The notes below the pieces were generated by a model that did not search any database, was not told the origin of the DNA, and saw only the letters and a list, made by a program, of their open reading frames with translations. Made by a program: the position numbers and the translations under genes. A DNA stretch of 64,000 bases from Castellaniella sp. S9 (GTDB lineage: Bacteria; Pseudomonadota; Gammaproteobacteria; Burkholderiales; Burkholderiaceae_B): the NCBI RefSeq assembly GCF_027257175.1, contig NZ_JAPFGD010000003.1, positions 1 to 64,000 on the forward strand, read 5' to 3'. Shown here one piece after another: positions 17,305-25,759 of this stretch (position 1 is the first letter of the stretch; each line of letters begins with the position of its first letter).

Positions 17305-17981
17305 CGGTAACGCTTCGCCAGATGGTGGGGTGAGTCGCCGCGCCAATAGCACCAGCGAAGCTGCCACATCAACAAGATAGTGCGCCATACGCCACGAGTT
17401 TCCCAGCGGCGTCCCGACGTGACAGCGCGTGGTCGAAGGCAGGCAGGACGAGCAACCTTTCGAAGCCGTACCGACAACTCGATATCTTCCATAAGCGGCT
17501 GATCCGAAAACCCCCCCAGTTGGTTGAAGAAACTGCGTTGCATGAATATGGCCTGGTCACCGGTGGCAATGCCTGTCAGGCGCGAGCGCCAGTTCATCAT
17601 GAAAGCGATCACCGGCAGCATCCAGTGTTGACCAGTGATTGTCACATCGAATCGACCCCAGCGCGCACCGTCCCTGATCGCCGTGTCGATATGCTCAAGG
17701 CAGTGTGCGGGCAAGCGGGTGTCAGCGTGAAGAAAAATCAGGACATCACCGCAGGCGTGCATGGCTCCGGTGTTCATTTGTCGACTGCGGCTCGCCGGGG
17801 ATTTTAAAACGCTATCGGCCAGGGGTTCAGCGATTGTGAGGGTTTCGTCAGTGCTGCCGCCGTCAACGACCAGCACCTGCGCACCGTTTGTGCGCAAGGG
17901 TTGCAGCATCTGCAAGGTTTCAGCCAGCCCTGCAGATTCGTTCAAAACCGGAATGATGATCGAAAAGCGCGTGTCGGTCAT
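17301..17981 (-). CDS. rSAM/selenodomain-associated transferase 2 (TIGR04283-type GT2)
   Basis: A 226-residue GT-A family glycosyltransferase. It begins MTDTRFSIIIPVLNESAGLA with VVDGGSTDET (nucleotide-sugar binding) and has the metal-binding FLHADTRLP and the acceptor block GGFSDQPLMEDIELSVRLRK. It lacks long membrane segments. It overlaps the transferase-1 gene by four bases. Together these two are the standard partner pair of arsenosugar-type radical SAM operons. Confidence 0.9.
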   Translation of the reverse strand: MTDTRFSIIIPVLNESAGLAETLQMLQPLRTNGAQVLVVDGGSTDETLTIAEPLADSVLKSPASRSRQMNTGAMHACGDVLIFLHADTRLPAHCLEHIDTAIRDGARWGRFDVTITGQHWMLPVIAFMMNWRSRLTGIATGDQAIFMQRSFFNQLGGFSDQPLMEDIELSVRLRKVARPACLRPRAVTSGRRWETRGVWRTILLMWQLRWCYWRGDSPHHLAKRYR

Positions 17982-18055
17982 GGTTTCAGTGCCACGTTAT
18001 GTCACTTGCGTTTGTCGTGACTGACAATAAAACAAGCACGATGTTTGCCATGTCT

Positions 18056-20200
18056 TTACCCCCTTCGCCATGCGTGGAAGCGCTCGACCCATTTCAGTAC
18101 TTTCTGCGGCGCGTGCGCCCGTTTCCAGTTGCCGGCTACGTACTTGTTGGCCTCAGCGAGCGTTGGGTAAATATGGATGGTGCCAAGGATTCTATTCAGC
18201 CCGATGCCATGCTTCATAGCCAGCACGTACTCGGCGATCAGGTCGCCGGCATGTTCACCCACGATGGTAACGCCAAGAATTTTGTCTTTGCCCGGGACGG
18301 TCAGTACCTTGATAAAGCCATGCGCTTCACTATCGGCAATGGCCCTGTCCAGGTCATCAATGCCATAGGTTGTGACTTCGTAGGGTGTGCCTTTCTCGTT
18401 GGCTTCTTGCTCGTTCAGGCCCACTCGCGCGACCTCGGGTTCAACGAAAGTTGCCCATGGAATGACTGAATAATCGGTCTTGAATTTCTTCAGGGGATCA
18501 AACAGGGCATTGACTGCCGCATACCAGGCCTGGTGGGCTGCAGTGTGCGTGAACTGGAACGGGCCGGCAACATCGCCGGCCGCGTAAATGTTGGGGTAGT
18601 TGGTTTGCAGGAATTCGTTTGTTTCTACCGTACGGTTTGTTGGAATACCCAGGTCCTCCAGGCCGAAACCATCGAGATTTGCGGTGCGCCCAACAGCGAC
18701 CAGAACGGCGTCGAACGGGATGCGAACATCTTGCCCGGCATGCTCAGCAATCAAGACGTTCTGGCCATCTTCGGTGATAAATTGCTTTGCCTTATGGTTG
18801 GTCCGAACGTCGACACCCTCGGCCTGGAACCTGGCCATAACAAGTTCGGAGACTTCAGGGTCTTCGCGCATCATGATGCGGTCACCCATTTCAACCTGAG
18901 TGACCTGACTGCCCAGCCGGGCAAAGGCCTGCGTCAATTCTGAGCCAATGGGCCCGCCGCCCAAGACGATCAGGCGCCGGGGCAGCGTGCGCAAATCCCA
19001 GACGGTGTCAGAGGTCAGATAACCCACATCTTCGATACCCGGGATGGGCGGTACAAAAGGACGAGCTCCGGTGGCGATTACGATGCTGCGCGCACTCAAG
19101 CGTTGGGTGCTGTTGTCTTCCCGTGTAATTTCGACCTCCCAGGGGGAGAGCAGCCTGGCTGAGCCCTGAACAACATCGACCCCCAGCTTGGTATAGCGCT
19201 CGGCAGAATCATGGGGTTCGATGGTTTTTATGATTGACTGTACCCGCTGCATGATGTCGGAAAAGTCGAAGTCAGCGTGTGCTGTGCCGATGCCAAAATC
19301 GCGCGAACGACTAAGGTGTGACAGAAATTTCGCAGATCGAATCAATGCTTTGGAGGGCACACAGCCAGTGTTCAGACAGTCACCGCCCAGCTTGTGTTTT
19401 TCGACAAGCGTAACCTTGGCCTTGACGGCGGCGGCGATATACGCGGTGACCAGCCCTGCGCTGCCGCCGCCAATGACCACCAGATTGCGGTCATAACGAG
19501 CGGGCTTGTTCCAGCGGGCAAATACCTTGTTTCTGTTGATGGCCGCTACAATTTTTTTTGCAACGAGCGGAAAGATGCCGAGCAGGGCAAACGAGCCCAG
19601 CAAAGCTGGCGAGAGGATACCTGACAGCGAATCAAGTTGTGCCAGCTGCGTACCCGCATTCACATAGACCAGTGTTCCGGCCAGCATCCCGAGCTGACTG
19701 ACCCAATAAAAAGTCCACGCCTTCATCGCGGTGAGTCCGAACAGCAAATTGACCAGGAAAAAGGGGAAGGCAGGCACCAGTCGCAAAGTGAAGAGATAAA
19801 AGTGTCCCTCGCGATCTATCCCTCTGTTGATAGCAACCAGGCGTTGACCAAAACGTTGGCTGACCCAGTCTCGCAGCACGAAACGGGACATCAGGAACGC
19901 GAGAGTTGCGCCAATCGTCGATGCAAAAGAAACGATAACCGTTCCCCAAAGCAAGCCAAACATTGCTCCACCGGCAAGTGTCAACAAGACCGCACCAGGC
20001 ACGGAAATTGCCGTCGCTACAACATAGACAATGAAATAGGCTCCAATGACCTGGGCAGGATGGCTTGCCTGATAGGCCGTGACTGCTTCGTGCTGTGTTT
20101 TCAGCGTCTGCAGATTTAAATACTGACCAAGGTCGAAGACAAAGTAAGCCAGAACGATTACCAACAATAGTGTCAACAGCGATATTTTTTTATAGTTCAT
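18056..20200 (-). CDS. TVP38/VTT membrane domain fused to a class I flavoprotein disulfide reductase
   Basis: A 714-residue fusion. Residues 1-220 carry about five to six membrane segments of the VTT/TVP38 (DedA-like) type (VPGAVLLTLAGGAMFGLLWG, RLVPAFPFFLVNLLFGL). Residues 235-714 form a complete mercuric reductase/dihydrolipoamide dehydrogenase-like enzyme: FAD motif VVIGGGSAGLVTA, redox-active pair GGDCLNTGCVPSKAL, NAD(P) motif VLGGGPIGSELTQ, YAAGDVAGP and a C-terminal dimer domain with HIYPTLAEA. It should be an inner-membrane flavoenzyme reducing a disulfide or metal(loid) substrate. The C-terminal cysteine pair of MerA is absent, so Hg reduction is unlikely. Confidence 0.9.
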   Translation of the reverse strand: MNYKKISLLTLLLVIVLAYFVFDLGQYLNLQTLKTQHEAVTAYQASHPAQVIGAYFIVYVVATAISVPGAVLLTLAGGAMFGLLWGTVIVSFASTIGATLAFLMSRFVLRDWVSQRFGQRLVAINRGIDREGHFYLFTLRLVPAFPFFLVNLLFGLTAMKAWTFYWVSQLGMLAGTLVYVNAGTQLAQLDSLSGILSPALLGSFALLGIFPLVAKKIVAAINRNKVFARWNKPARYDRNLVVIGGGSAGLVTAYIAAAVKAKVTLVEKHKLGGDCLNTGCVPSKALIRSAKFLSHLSRSRDFGIGTAHADFDFSDIMQRVQSIIKTIEPHDSAERYTKLGVDVVQGSARLLSPWEVEITREDNSTQRLSARSIVIATGARPFVPPIPGIEDVGYLTSDTVWDLRTLPRRLIVLGGGPIGSELTQAFARLGSQVTQVEMGDRIMMREDPEVSELVMARFQAEGVDVRTNHKAKQFITEDGQNVLIAEHAGQDVRIPFDAVLVAVGRTANLDGFGLEDLGIPTNRTVETNEFLQTNYPNIYAAGDVAGPFQFTHTAAHQAWYAAVNALFDPLKKFKTDYSVIPWATFVEPEVARVGLNEQEANEKGTPYEVTTYGIDDLDRAIADSEAHGFIKVLTVPGKDKILGVTIVGEHAGDLIAEYVLAMKHGIGLNRILGTIHIYPTLAEANKYVAGNWKRAHAPQKVLKWVERFHAWRRG

Positions 20201-20204
20201 GGCT

Positions 20205-21182
20205 TCATTCCTGCCAGCATGTGCTTAGAATTTCCGGTCTGATGTTCGCTTGATCAAAGCCCCGCAGTGCGTCATCGATTCCGTGCTTTGGCCCGTTCTG
20301 TATTCTGTGAAAATACGAGGCCCAGGCATCTGACCCGGTTGGCCAGTTGGCCATGAAATGTTCAAGCCATGCCTCGTGATCGTAGTGAACGGGCACCGCA
20401 TCAACGTAAACGCCACGCTGCTGTTCACCGTATACGGCCTTAAAAGGTGTCTGGCGGGTGCTGATGCGGGTGAGCAGGCCGAACCGCAGGCCCTTGAAGT
20501 TGGGCATGCCGGCCGCCCCGTTGTTGGCCACAAGGCCCGAGCCAAATCTGTGCAGCGCCGGCAGGCAGGTATGCGTGCTGGCAAAGACATCGACCCCGGC
20601 TCGGTTAAAAGCGTCGGTGATCCAGGCTTGATTTTCCTGTTCGCTTAGCGCCGCAGCATCGAAGCGCCAGCCAGCCAGTGTGTCGGCGTCACCATGAACA
20701 ACCCCTATCCGCTGGCCTCCAACGACAAAACGGGCGATCATCGGCAATTGTTGCAGTTGGGCCAGTAATTGCGGATGCTGTGCTGCAGTCTGCTTCAACC
20801 GTTGATGGATACGGTTGGAGCGTTCCACTACGGCGCTGTCTACATGGTCTGGATAGGCGCAGCCACATCCTGCCTCATTGCCATCGGTGCCCAGTTCAGC
20901 TTCCACGTTGCCGAGAATCGAATGATGCGCCAGAACGCGACGATTGATGTGCTCAAACCCGGCATCATCAATGTTGAACCAGTTGAAATCCCCATTGAAA
21001 ATCAGCGAAACCGGCCCCGCTTCAGCTACTGCCATGGCCTCGATGGCATCGAGCGCAGGCACGTTGCCATACAGGCCGCCGACGACATAAAGTGTTTCGG
21101 ATTCGATTTCGGGCAACCGCGCGATAGCCTCGGCGCCATAACGATAGCGGATAGGGCAGACGCGCCCGGCGTGTTCACTCAT
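20205..21182 (-). CDS. Calcineurin-like metallophosphoesterase
   Basis: A 325-residue protein. Metal-binding blocks are visible: GGLYGNVPALDAIEAM (usual DxHGN, with the first Asp and His replaced by G and Y), FNGDFNWF (GD), ILGNVEAEL (GN), GVVHGDADT (GDxH-like) and ASTHTCLP. The altered first motif suggests changed metal use. The start at 21182 (MSEHAGRVCPIRYRYG) leaves only a four-base overlap with the ABC ATPase gene. It ends 4 bases before the VTT-flavoprotein gene. The substrate is unknown; within this operon it may act on a phosphorylated intermediate. Confidence 0.82.
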   Translation of the reverse strand: MSEHAGRVCPIRYRYGAEAIARLPEIESETLYVVGGLYGNVPALDAIEAMAVAEAGPVSLIFNGDFNWFNIDDAGFEHINRRVLAHHSILGNVEAELGTDGNEAGCGCAYPDHVDSAVVERSNRIHQRLKQTAAQHPQLLAQLQQLPMIARFVVGGQRIGVVHGDADTLAGWRFDAAALSEQENQAWITDAFNRAGVDVFASTHTCLPALHRFGSGLVANNGAAGMPNFKGLRFGLLTRISTRQTPFKAVYGEQQRGVYVDAVPVHYDHEAWLEHFMANWPTGSDAWASYFHRIQNGPKHGIDDALRGFDQANIRPEILSTCWQE

Positions 21183-21985
21183 GAGCAAAACTCCTGTTGG
21201 CATGGGGACGTTTGAATGACCCGGACATGCCGTGCGGGCTCTTCATCTGGGCGATACAAATTCGTCAGGGTGGCCTCGTCCACCGCTGCCGCAGGCAAGT
21301 CGAACGCCACTCGCCCCTGTTTCAGTCCAATAACGCGTTCTGCAATCAGGGGTAGCAATACGGGGCTGTGCACGACAGATATCAGGGCAGCCCCACGGGC
21401 CGCCTGGGCCAACAAGTGGCAGACTTCGGCAGCGGCAGCAGGGTCTAGGGCGGCGGTGGGCTCATCGGCCAGAATAAGCTTTGGTTGCTGAACAAGTAGT
21501 CGGGCGATGGCCACTTTTTGCCGTTCACCGCCGGAAAGGGTGTCGGCTCTTGCTCGTGTCCGGCTCGGCAGGCCGACAGCCTGTAGTGCGGCTTCGGCAC
21601 GGGCGATTTCAGCAGCTGGAAACCATCGTACCCAGCTACGCCATCCGTTGACGCGGCCGAGGCTGCCAATCAAGGCATTCTCGAGTGCGCTCAGCCGATC
21701 CACCAGGTGCAGGCCTTGATGAATATGTCCAACCTCGCGGCGCAAGGCAAGCAGTTCATTGTTCGATGATTTGCCTGCAAGGTTTCGGCCAAGTACGTCA
21801 ACTGTGCCGCTTACCGCTGGCACGAAGCCGGTGAGCAGTCGCAGCAGCGTCGATTTTCCGGCGCCGTTATGGCCTACGAGAGCGACACGTTCGCCTTGCT
21901 GTATGTCGAGTGAGCCTATTTCCAGCAGTACGCGACCGTTGGCAATGCACTGCACCTGGCGAAAGGACACCGTACGGGTAGTCAT
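21179..21985 (-). CDS. ABC transporter ATPase, phosphonate (PhnC)-like
   Basis: A 268-residue ATPase with Walker A GHNGAGKST, signature DTLSGGERQKVAIAR, Walker B LILADEPTAALD and the switch histidine in ISVVHSPVLL. HQGLHLVDRLSALENALIGS resembles PhnC-type ATPases. It overlaps the permease gene by four bases and would energise import by the PhnE-like and PhnD-like partners. Confidence 0.88.
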   Translation of the reverse strand: MTTRTVSFRQVQCIANGRVLLEIGSLDIQQGERVALVGHNGAGKSTLLRLLTGFVPAVSGTVDVLGRNLAGKSSNNELLALRREVGHIHQGLHLVDRLSALENALIGSLGRVNGWRSWVRWFPAAEIARAEAALQAVGLPSRTRARADTLSGGERQKVAIARLLVQQPKLILADEPTAALDPAAAAEVCHLLAQAARGAALISVVHSPVLLPLIAERVIGLKQGRVAFDLPAAAVDEATLTNLYRPDEEPARHVRVIQTSPCQQEFCS

Positions 21986-22875
21986 GACAAGGCCTTCCGT
22001 ATGCGGCGGCTGACGGCATCAAAGGCTGAAACCATCAGTACGATGACGATCAGGACGGTTGCGAGTCGTCCCCACTGGAACAGTGCAGTGGCCTCTGTAA
22101 TCAGCAAGCCGAGTCCGCCGGCGCCAATCAGTCCCAGAATGGTCGAGTCGCGAATGTTGAACTCCCAGACGTAAAGGTGACTGGAGACAAATTGCGGCAG
22201 CACCGCCGGCCAAACGGCGTTGAAGAAAACCTGGTCGGGCGTTGCGCCCACACTGCGGACAGCGTCGATGGCGGCCATGTCGAGCGCTTCGATGGCTTCG
22301 GCAAAAAGCTTGCCGTAGGTTCCCATGGAGTGCAGGCCGATGGCCAGGATGCCGGCGGTTGGGCCCAGCCCGACAATGCCGACGAGCACCAACCCGAAAA
22401 CGAGTGTGTGGATTGACCGGGCGACGTCGAGAATGCCTTTTGACACCCAGGCAAACAACCGGGGTGCCGCCAGGTTGCGTGCGGTCAGCACGGCCAGTGG
22501 AAGGGCTAGCAAGGCACCGAGCAGCGAACCCAGCGTGGCAATGCGAATCGTGGTCCAGGTGGCGCGCCCGAGCCCGGCAAGATAGTCCAGTTCGACTTCC
22601 TGGCGGTTCTCGACGCGAAGCACGGTGCCATCGTCGCTTTTGTATTCCAGGTGCGTATTGCCGAACCAGACATCCAGAAAACTGGGGTGGGCGAATTCGC
22701 CTGCCGTCTTGAGCAGGTTGGCAACCGGGTTGCGTCCCAGCGACAGTTCATTTTCGTGCGCCAACGTGGCAATGCATACTGTAACCAGCAACACATAGGC
22801 CAGGCCGAGCCCGAGGAATCCAAGCCGGCCGCTCAAGTAAGGGATAAAGCCCCGCGATTGGGCCTGGAGGCTCAT
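21982..22875 (-). CDS. ABC transporter permease, phosphonate (PhnE)-like
   Basis: A 297-residue protein with about six membrane segments and the EAA loop GLHSMGTYGKLFAEAIEALD followed by AVRSVGATPDQVF. The order binding protein - permease - ATPase matches phosphonate/phosphite importers. The N-terminal periplasmic loop (residues 40-100) is rather long. It directly follows the binding-protein gene; the ATG at 22875 abuts its stop codon at 22876. Confidence 0.88.
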   Translation of the reverse strand: MSLQAQSRGFIPYLSGRLGFLGLGLAYVLLVTVCIATLAHENELSLGRNPVANLLKTAGEFAHPSFLDVWFGNTHLEYKSDDGTVLRVENRQEVELDYLAGLGRATWTTIRIATLGSLLGALLALPLAVLTARNLAAPRLFAWVSKGILDVARSIHTLVFGLVLVGIVGLGPTAGILAIGLHSMGTYGKLFAEAIEALDMAAIDAVRSVGATPDQVFFNAVWPAVLPQFVSSHLYVWEFNIRDSTILGLIGAGGLGLLITEATALFQWGRLATVLIVIVLMVSAFDAVSRRIRKALS

Positions 22876-23754
22876 TTACTTCGCCTGCAGCTTTCCGGTG
22901 GCCAGGCCGGCATCGCGGATGGGCTTGTAGAAGCTGTTGTCGCGGCGGACAAACCCGGTGTAGTGCGGCGGAAGTAGTTTGGGGTTGCTTTTCAGCGCCT
23001 CGCCGACATCATTCAGCGCCGCCTGTAGTGCGTGGACCAGCGATTCATCATTGGCGAGTGCGGTGCTGACGGCAAATGCATCGTTCGGCAGAGGGGCAGA
23101 GGTCCAGATGATTTTCGAGTCTTCGGCCTTGATCAACCCTTGCTCGATCATGGCATTCCGGTTGCGGTTGTAGTCGGCGCCGGCATCGAGTTGTCGTTGT
23201 GTAACCTGGGTTTCAATGGCTTGATGCGAGGTATGGATCACCCGCCCGAAGTAGTTCTCGGGTGTGATGCCTTGCATCATCATGTGATGCAAGGGAATCA
23301 GGTAACCGGACGTCGAACCCTTGTCGCCAAAGGCAAACGTTTTTCCCTTCAGGTCAGCCAGGCTGTTGATACCGGAATCAGGGTGTGTGACGGTAATGGC
23401 GAAATATTCCGGCTTGCCGTCGTAGAGTATGGTCGAGATGGCCTGGGCGCCGGCTTCATGATTGGCCAGGACATAACCCCACGGCCCCATCAAGGCCATG
23501 TCGGTTTCGCCGTTGGCCAGCGATTTCGCAAGACCCTCCCAGCTGTCGACAGTGCGCAATTGAACCGGGCGATCCAGTCGCGCAGCAAGGTAGTCGGCCA
23601 GGGGGTGGTAGGTGGCGTCGTTCTTGTCACGGTCTGGCTGAAACAGGCCTACCCCGAATTTGAGTGCGGGCTCTGCCGCGAAGACACTGTTCAGGCCTGC
23701 GGCTAACAGCAAAAGGGCAGCAAGCGGAGAAAGTAGACGGTGAAGTGTATTCAT
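22876..23754 (-). CDS. ABC transporter periplasmic binding protein, PhnD-like
   Basis: A 292-residue protein. The start MNTLHRLLSPLAALLLLAAG gives a signal peptide cleaved near VFAAEP; the upstream ATG at 23778 would mask it. The mature part has PhnD-family features: LKFGVGLFQPDRDKNDATYH, SWEGLAKSLANGETDMALMG, a GDKGSTSGYLIP phosphate-type binding loop and HTSHQAIETQV. PhnD proteins bind phosphonates, phosphite or related oxyanions. In this operon an organic arsenical or phosphorus compound is conceivable, but the ligand is not determined. Confidence 0.87.
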   Translation of the reverse strand: MNTLHRLLSPLAALLLLAAGLNSVFAAEPALKFGVGLFQPDRDKNDATYHPLADYLAARLDRPVQLRTVDSWEGLAKSLANGETDMALMGPWGYVLANHEAGAQAISTILYDGKPEYFAITVTHPDSGINSLADLKGKTFAFGDKGSTSGYLIPLHHMMMQGITPENYFGRVIHTSHQAIETQVTQRQLDAGADYNRNRNAMIEQGLIKAEDSKIIWTSAPLPNDAFAVSTALANDESLVHALQAALNDVGEALKSNPKLLPPHYTGFVRRDNSFYKPIRDAGLATGKLQAK

Positions 23755-23812
23755 TGTTCGATTCCAACAGGTTTGCAAGATGATCGCGTCGCAATGAAGG
23801 TACGGTTATTGA

Positions 23813-24775
23813 TTAAACCAGTGCCCCGCCACAGCTGCTGCCTTGTCCGGCCGTGCAGCCGTAGCAATGGTCGGCAATGCGAATCGGCAGGCCGGTCAGC
23901 GACGCATCCAGCAGGTCTTTCAGGTGAGCCGGGCGGTCCTCGTTCAGGTTCAGCCGAAGGCCCAGCATCTGGTTGAAGTCGCAGTCGTACAGGTCGCCCT
24001 GCCAGTCGACGCTGACGGTGTTGCGGCACATGACGGTTTCGAGGTTCTCGGGACGGTACGATTGCTTCAGCAAGGCCATGTAGGTGGCAAAGGTGCCTTT
24101 GCTGACGAGCGTGCTGCCAAAGCGTTGCACCGGCATGTTGGTGAGCGCAAACAGCTGGTTGAAGCGGATGCCGAAGTGTTGCATGAGCTCGCGCTTGTAG
24201 TCGGCCTGCAGGGCTTCCTGGGGCGGGGGCAGAGATGGCCCTTGCGGGTTGTACACCAGGTTCAGCACCAGGCCCGAACCATCGTGACCATAGCCCAATG
24301 CGTTCAGCTGTTTCAGGCCGGCAATGCTGCGCTCGAACACGTCGTCGCCACGCTGGCGGTCGACATTTGCCGGCGAATAACAGGGCAGCGAAGCCGTCAC
24401 CTCGATGCCATTTTCGGCCAGAAATTGCGCCAGGTCTTCCTGGCCGGGCTCGGAAAGAATTGTCAGGTTGCAGCGGTCGATCACCCGTACCCCCAGGGCG
24501 CGTGCCGAAGCCGCCAGGCGGCGGAAATCAGGGTTCAGTTCGGGCGCACCGCCGGTCAGGTCAAGCGTTTGAATGCCTTGCGCCTGCAACACCTGCAGCA
24601 CTACGTCCACCATGTCCGGTGACATCATCTCGGTGCGGTTCGGGCCGGCGTTCACATGACAATGCAGACAGGTCTGGTTGCATTTGTAGCCCAGGTTCAC
24701 CTGCAGGGTTTCCAGGGTATGGCGTTTGATGGCCGGGAAGTCGGTATTCAGCAGCAAAGGCAAAGTGGGTCGCAT
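23813..24775 (-). CDS. arsS: ArsS-like radical SAM protein (arsenosugar type)
   Basis: A 320-residue radical SAM enzyme. The [4Fe-4S] motif is CNQTCLHCH, preceded by LETLQVNLGYK; LDLTGGAPELNPDFR is the glycine-rich SAM-binding strand. The C-terminal domain ends with HCYGCTAGQGSSCGGALV, the cysteine-rich tail typical of this family. ArsS enzymes transfer the 5'-deoxyadenosyl group of SAM to dimethylarsenical, the committed step toward arsenosugars. The ATG at 24775 was chosen because the preceding 85 residues of open frame are low-complexity and unlike the family. The ribosome-binding site is weak. Confidence 0.9.
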   Translation of the reverse strand: MRPTLPLLLNTDFPAIKRHTLETLQVNLGYKCNQTCLHCHVNAGPNRTEMMSPDMVDVVLQVLQAQGIQTLDLTGGAPELNPDFRRLAASARALGVRVIDRCNLTILSEPGQEDLAQFLAENGIEVTASLPCYSPANVDRQRGDDVFERSIAGLKQLNALGYGHDGSGLVLNLVYNPQGPSLPPPQEALQADYKRELMQHFGIRFNQLFALTNMPVQRFGSTLVSKGTFATYMALLKQSYRPENLETVMCRNTVSVDWQGDLYDCDFNQMLGLRLNLNEDRPAHLKDLLDASLTGLPIRIADHCYGCTAGQGSSCGGALV

Positions 24776-24848
24776 GAAAAGATTCCGGTAGAAGGTTCTG
24801 GGTGTTGCGGGTGCCGGCGGCTCGGCCAGCGGGTTCTTGTCCGATAGC

Positions 24849-25676
24849 CTACGGGTTCTGGCTTGCCGGGAAAGTGCATCCGGTGGATTCAGGTGCAAAA
24901 TGAATGTCTGTAAAACCGGCGGTTGCCGCTTCGCCGGTATTGTCGGTGTCAGCGGCCAGGGCAATCTGCACCGGGGTGGCGTTGGCTGAATACAGCCGTG
25001 CCATGTCCTTGGGCAGGTGACGCGACTCATTCACCCACCCGCCGGCACGCGTCGGGCCACTTTGCAGCACCACCATGGTGGTGCGGTCGGTGTACGCGTT
25101 GGGGCGTTCGGTGCCCACGGGTTGTCGGTTATCCCACACGTAGTTGATGGCAGCGTCGGGTACCTGCGGGCCCCAGATGGCACGTGCCATGGCTAACTGG
25201 GCATTCAGCAGAAAGCCTTTCTCGGCCTCCGGCAGGGCCAGGCTGACGTAAAGCCGCGCCGCATAGTCGTCGCCGGCTTTGGTGGTCATGTCGGCGGCTT
25301 TCAGTGGCGCGTCGATGCGCCAGCGCCAGCACAGCAGCGGTGTTTCTGAAAGGTCAACCTTAATAGGGCGGGCCAGTAGTGACATGCTGGCGCGGGATTG
25401 GACTTTTATCGCTTGTTGTCCATCCCAAAGGGTGGCTTCAAACTGGTTCGCAGCAACGTTTTTATTCAGTTGAACATGATCCCATTCGTCTAATCCATTC
25501 GACAGCTGAAGTTTTTTGGTGTTTGCTTCCGTCGCCGACAAGTTTTCTTCGGTGACTCCCTGACTCAATCCTGGAGTGACGGAAATAATTAAAAAAATGC
25601 AGGATAAATACCGTGTTGCTTTCGCCCGGTGTGGCATGCCATTGTTAATCGTGTTGCTTACTCGTAGCTTGCGCAT
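24849..25676 (-). CDS. DUF3047 secreted protein
   Basis: A 275-residue protein. A hydrophobic N-terminal segment (YLSCIFLIISVTPGLSQG) is probably a signal peptide. The body has DUF3047 blocks (PLLCWRWRIDAPLKAADMTT, DDYAARLYVSLALP, INYVWDNRQPVGTERPNAYT, VQIALAADTDNTGE), a beta-rich fold of unknown function. It lies 73 bases upstream of the arsS-like gene in the same direction and is probably the first gene of the long operon. Confidence 0.8.
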   Translation of the reverse strand: MRKLRVSNTINNGMPHRAKATRYLSCIFLIISVTPGLSQGVTEENLSATEANTKKLQLSNGLDEWDHVQLNKNVAANQFEATLWDGQQAIKVQSRASMSLLARPIKVDLSETPLLCWRWRIDAPLKAADMTTKAGDDYAARLYVSLALPEAEKGFLLNAQLAMARAIWGPQVPDAAINYVWDNRQPVGTERPNAYTDRTTMVVLQSGPTRAGGWVNESRHLPKDMARLYSANATPVQIALAADTDNTGEAATAGFTDIHFAPESTGCTFPASQNP

Positions 25677-25759
25677 GAGTGTTCTCCGATGGCCAAACTA
25701 CTGATAAATTCGTTACGTAACTAGCGAAAGTTACATCAACTACACTTTTTTTTGCGCCA

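Noticed and set aside
18056-20200. Mercuric reductase (merA)
   Set aside because: The redox pair is that of the general disulfide reductase family; the C-terminal cysteine pair and the N-terminal metal-binding domain of MerA are absent and no mer genes are present.
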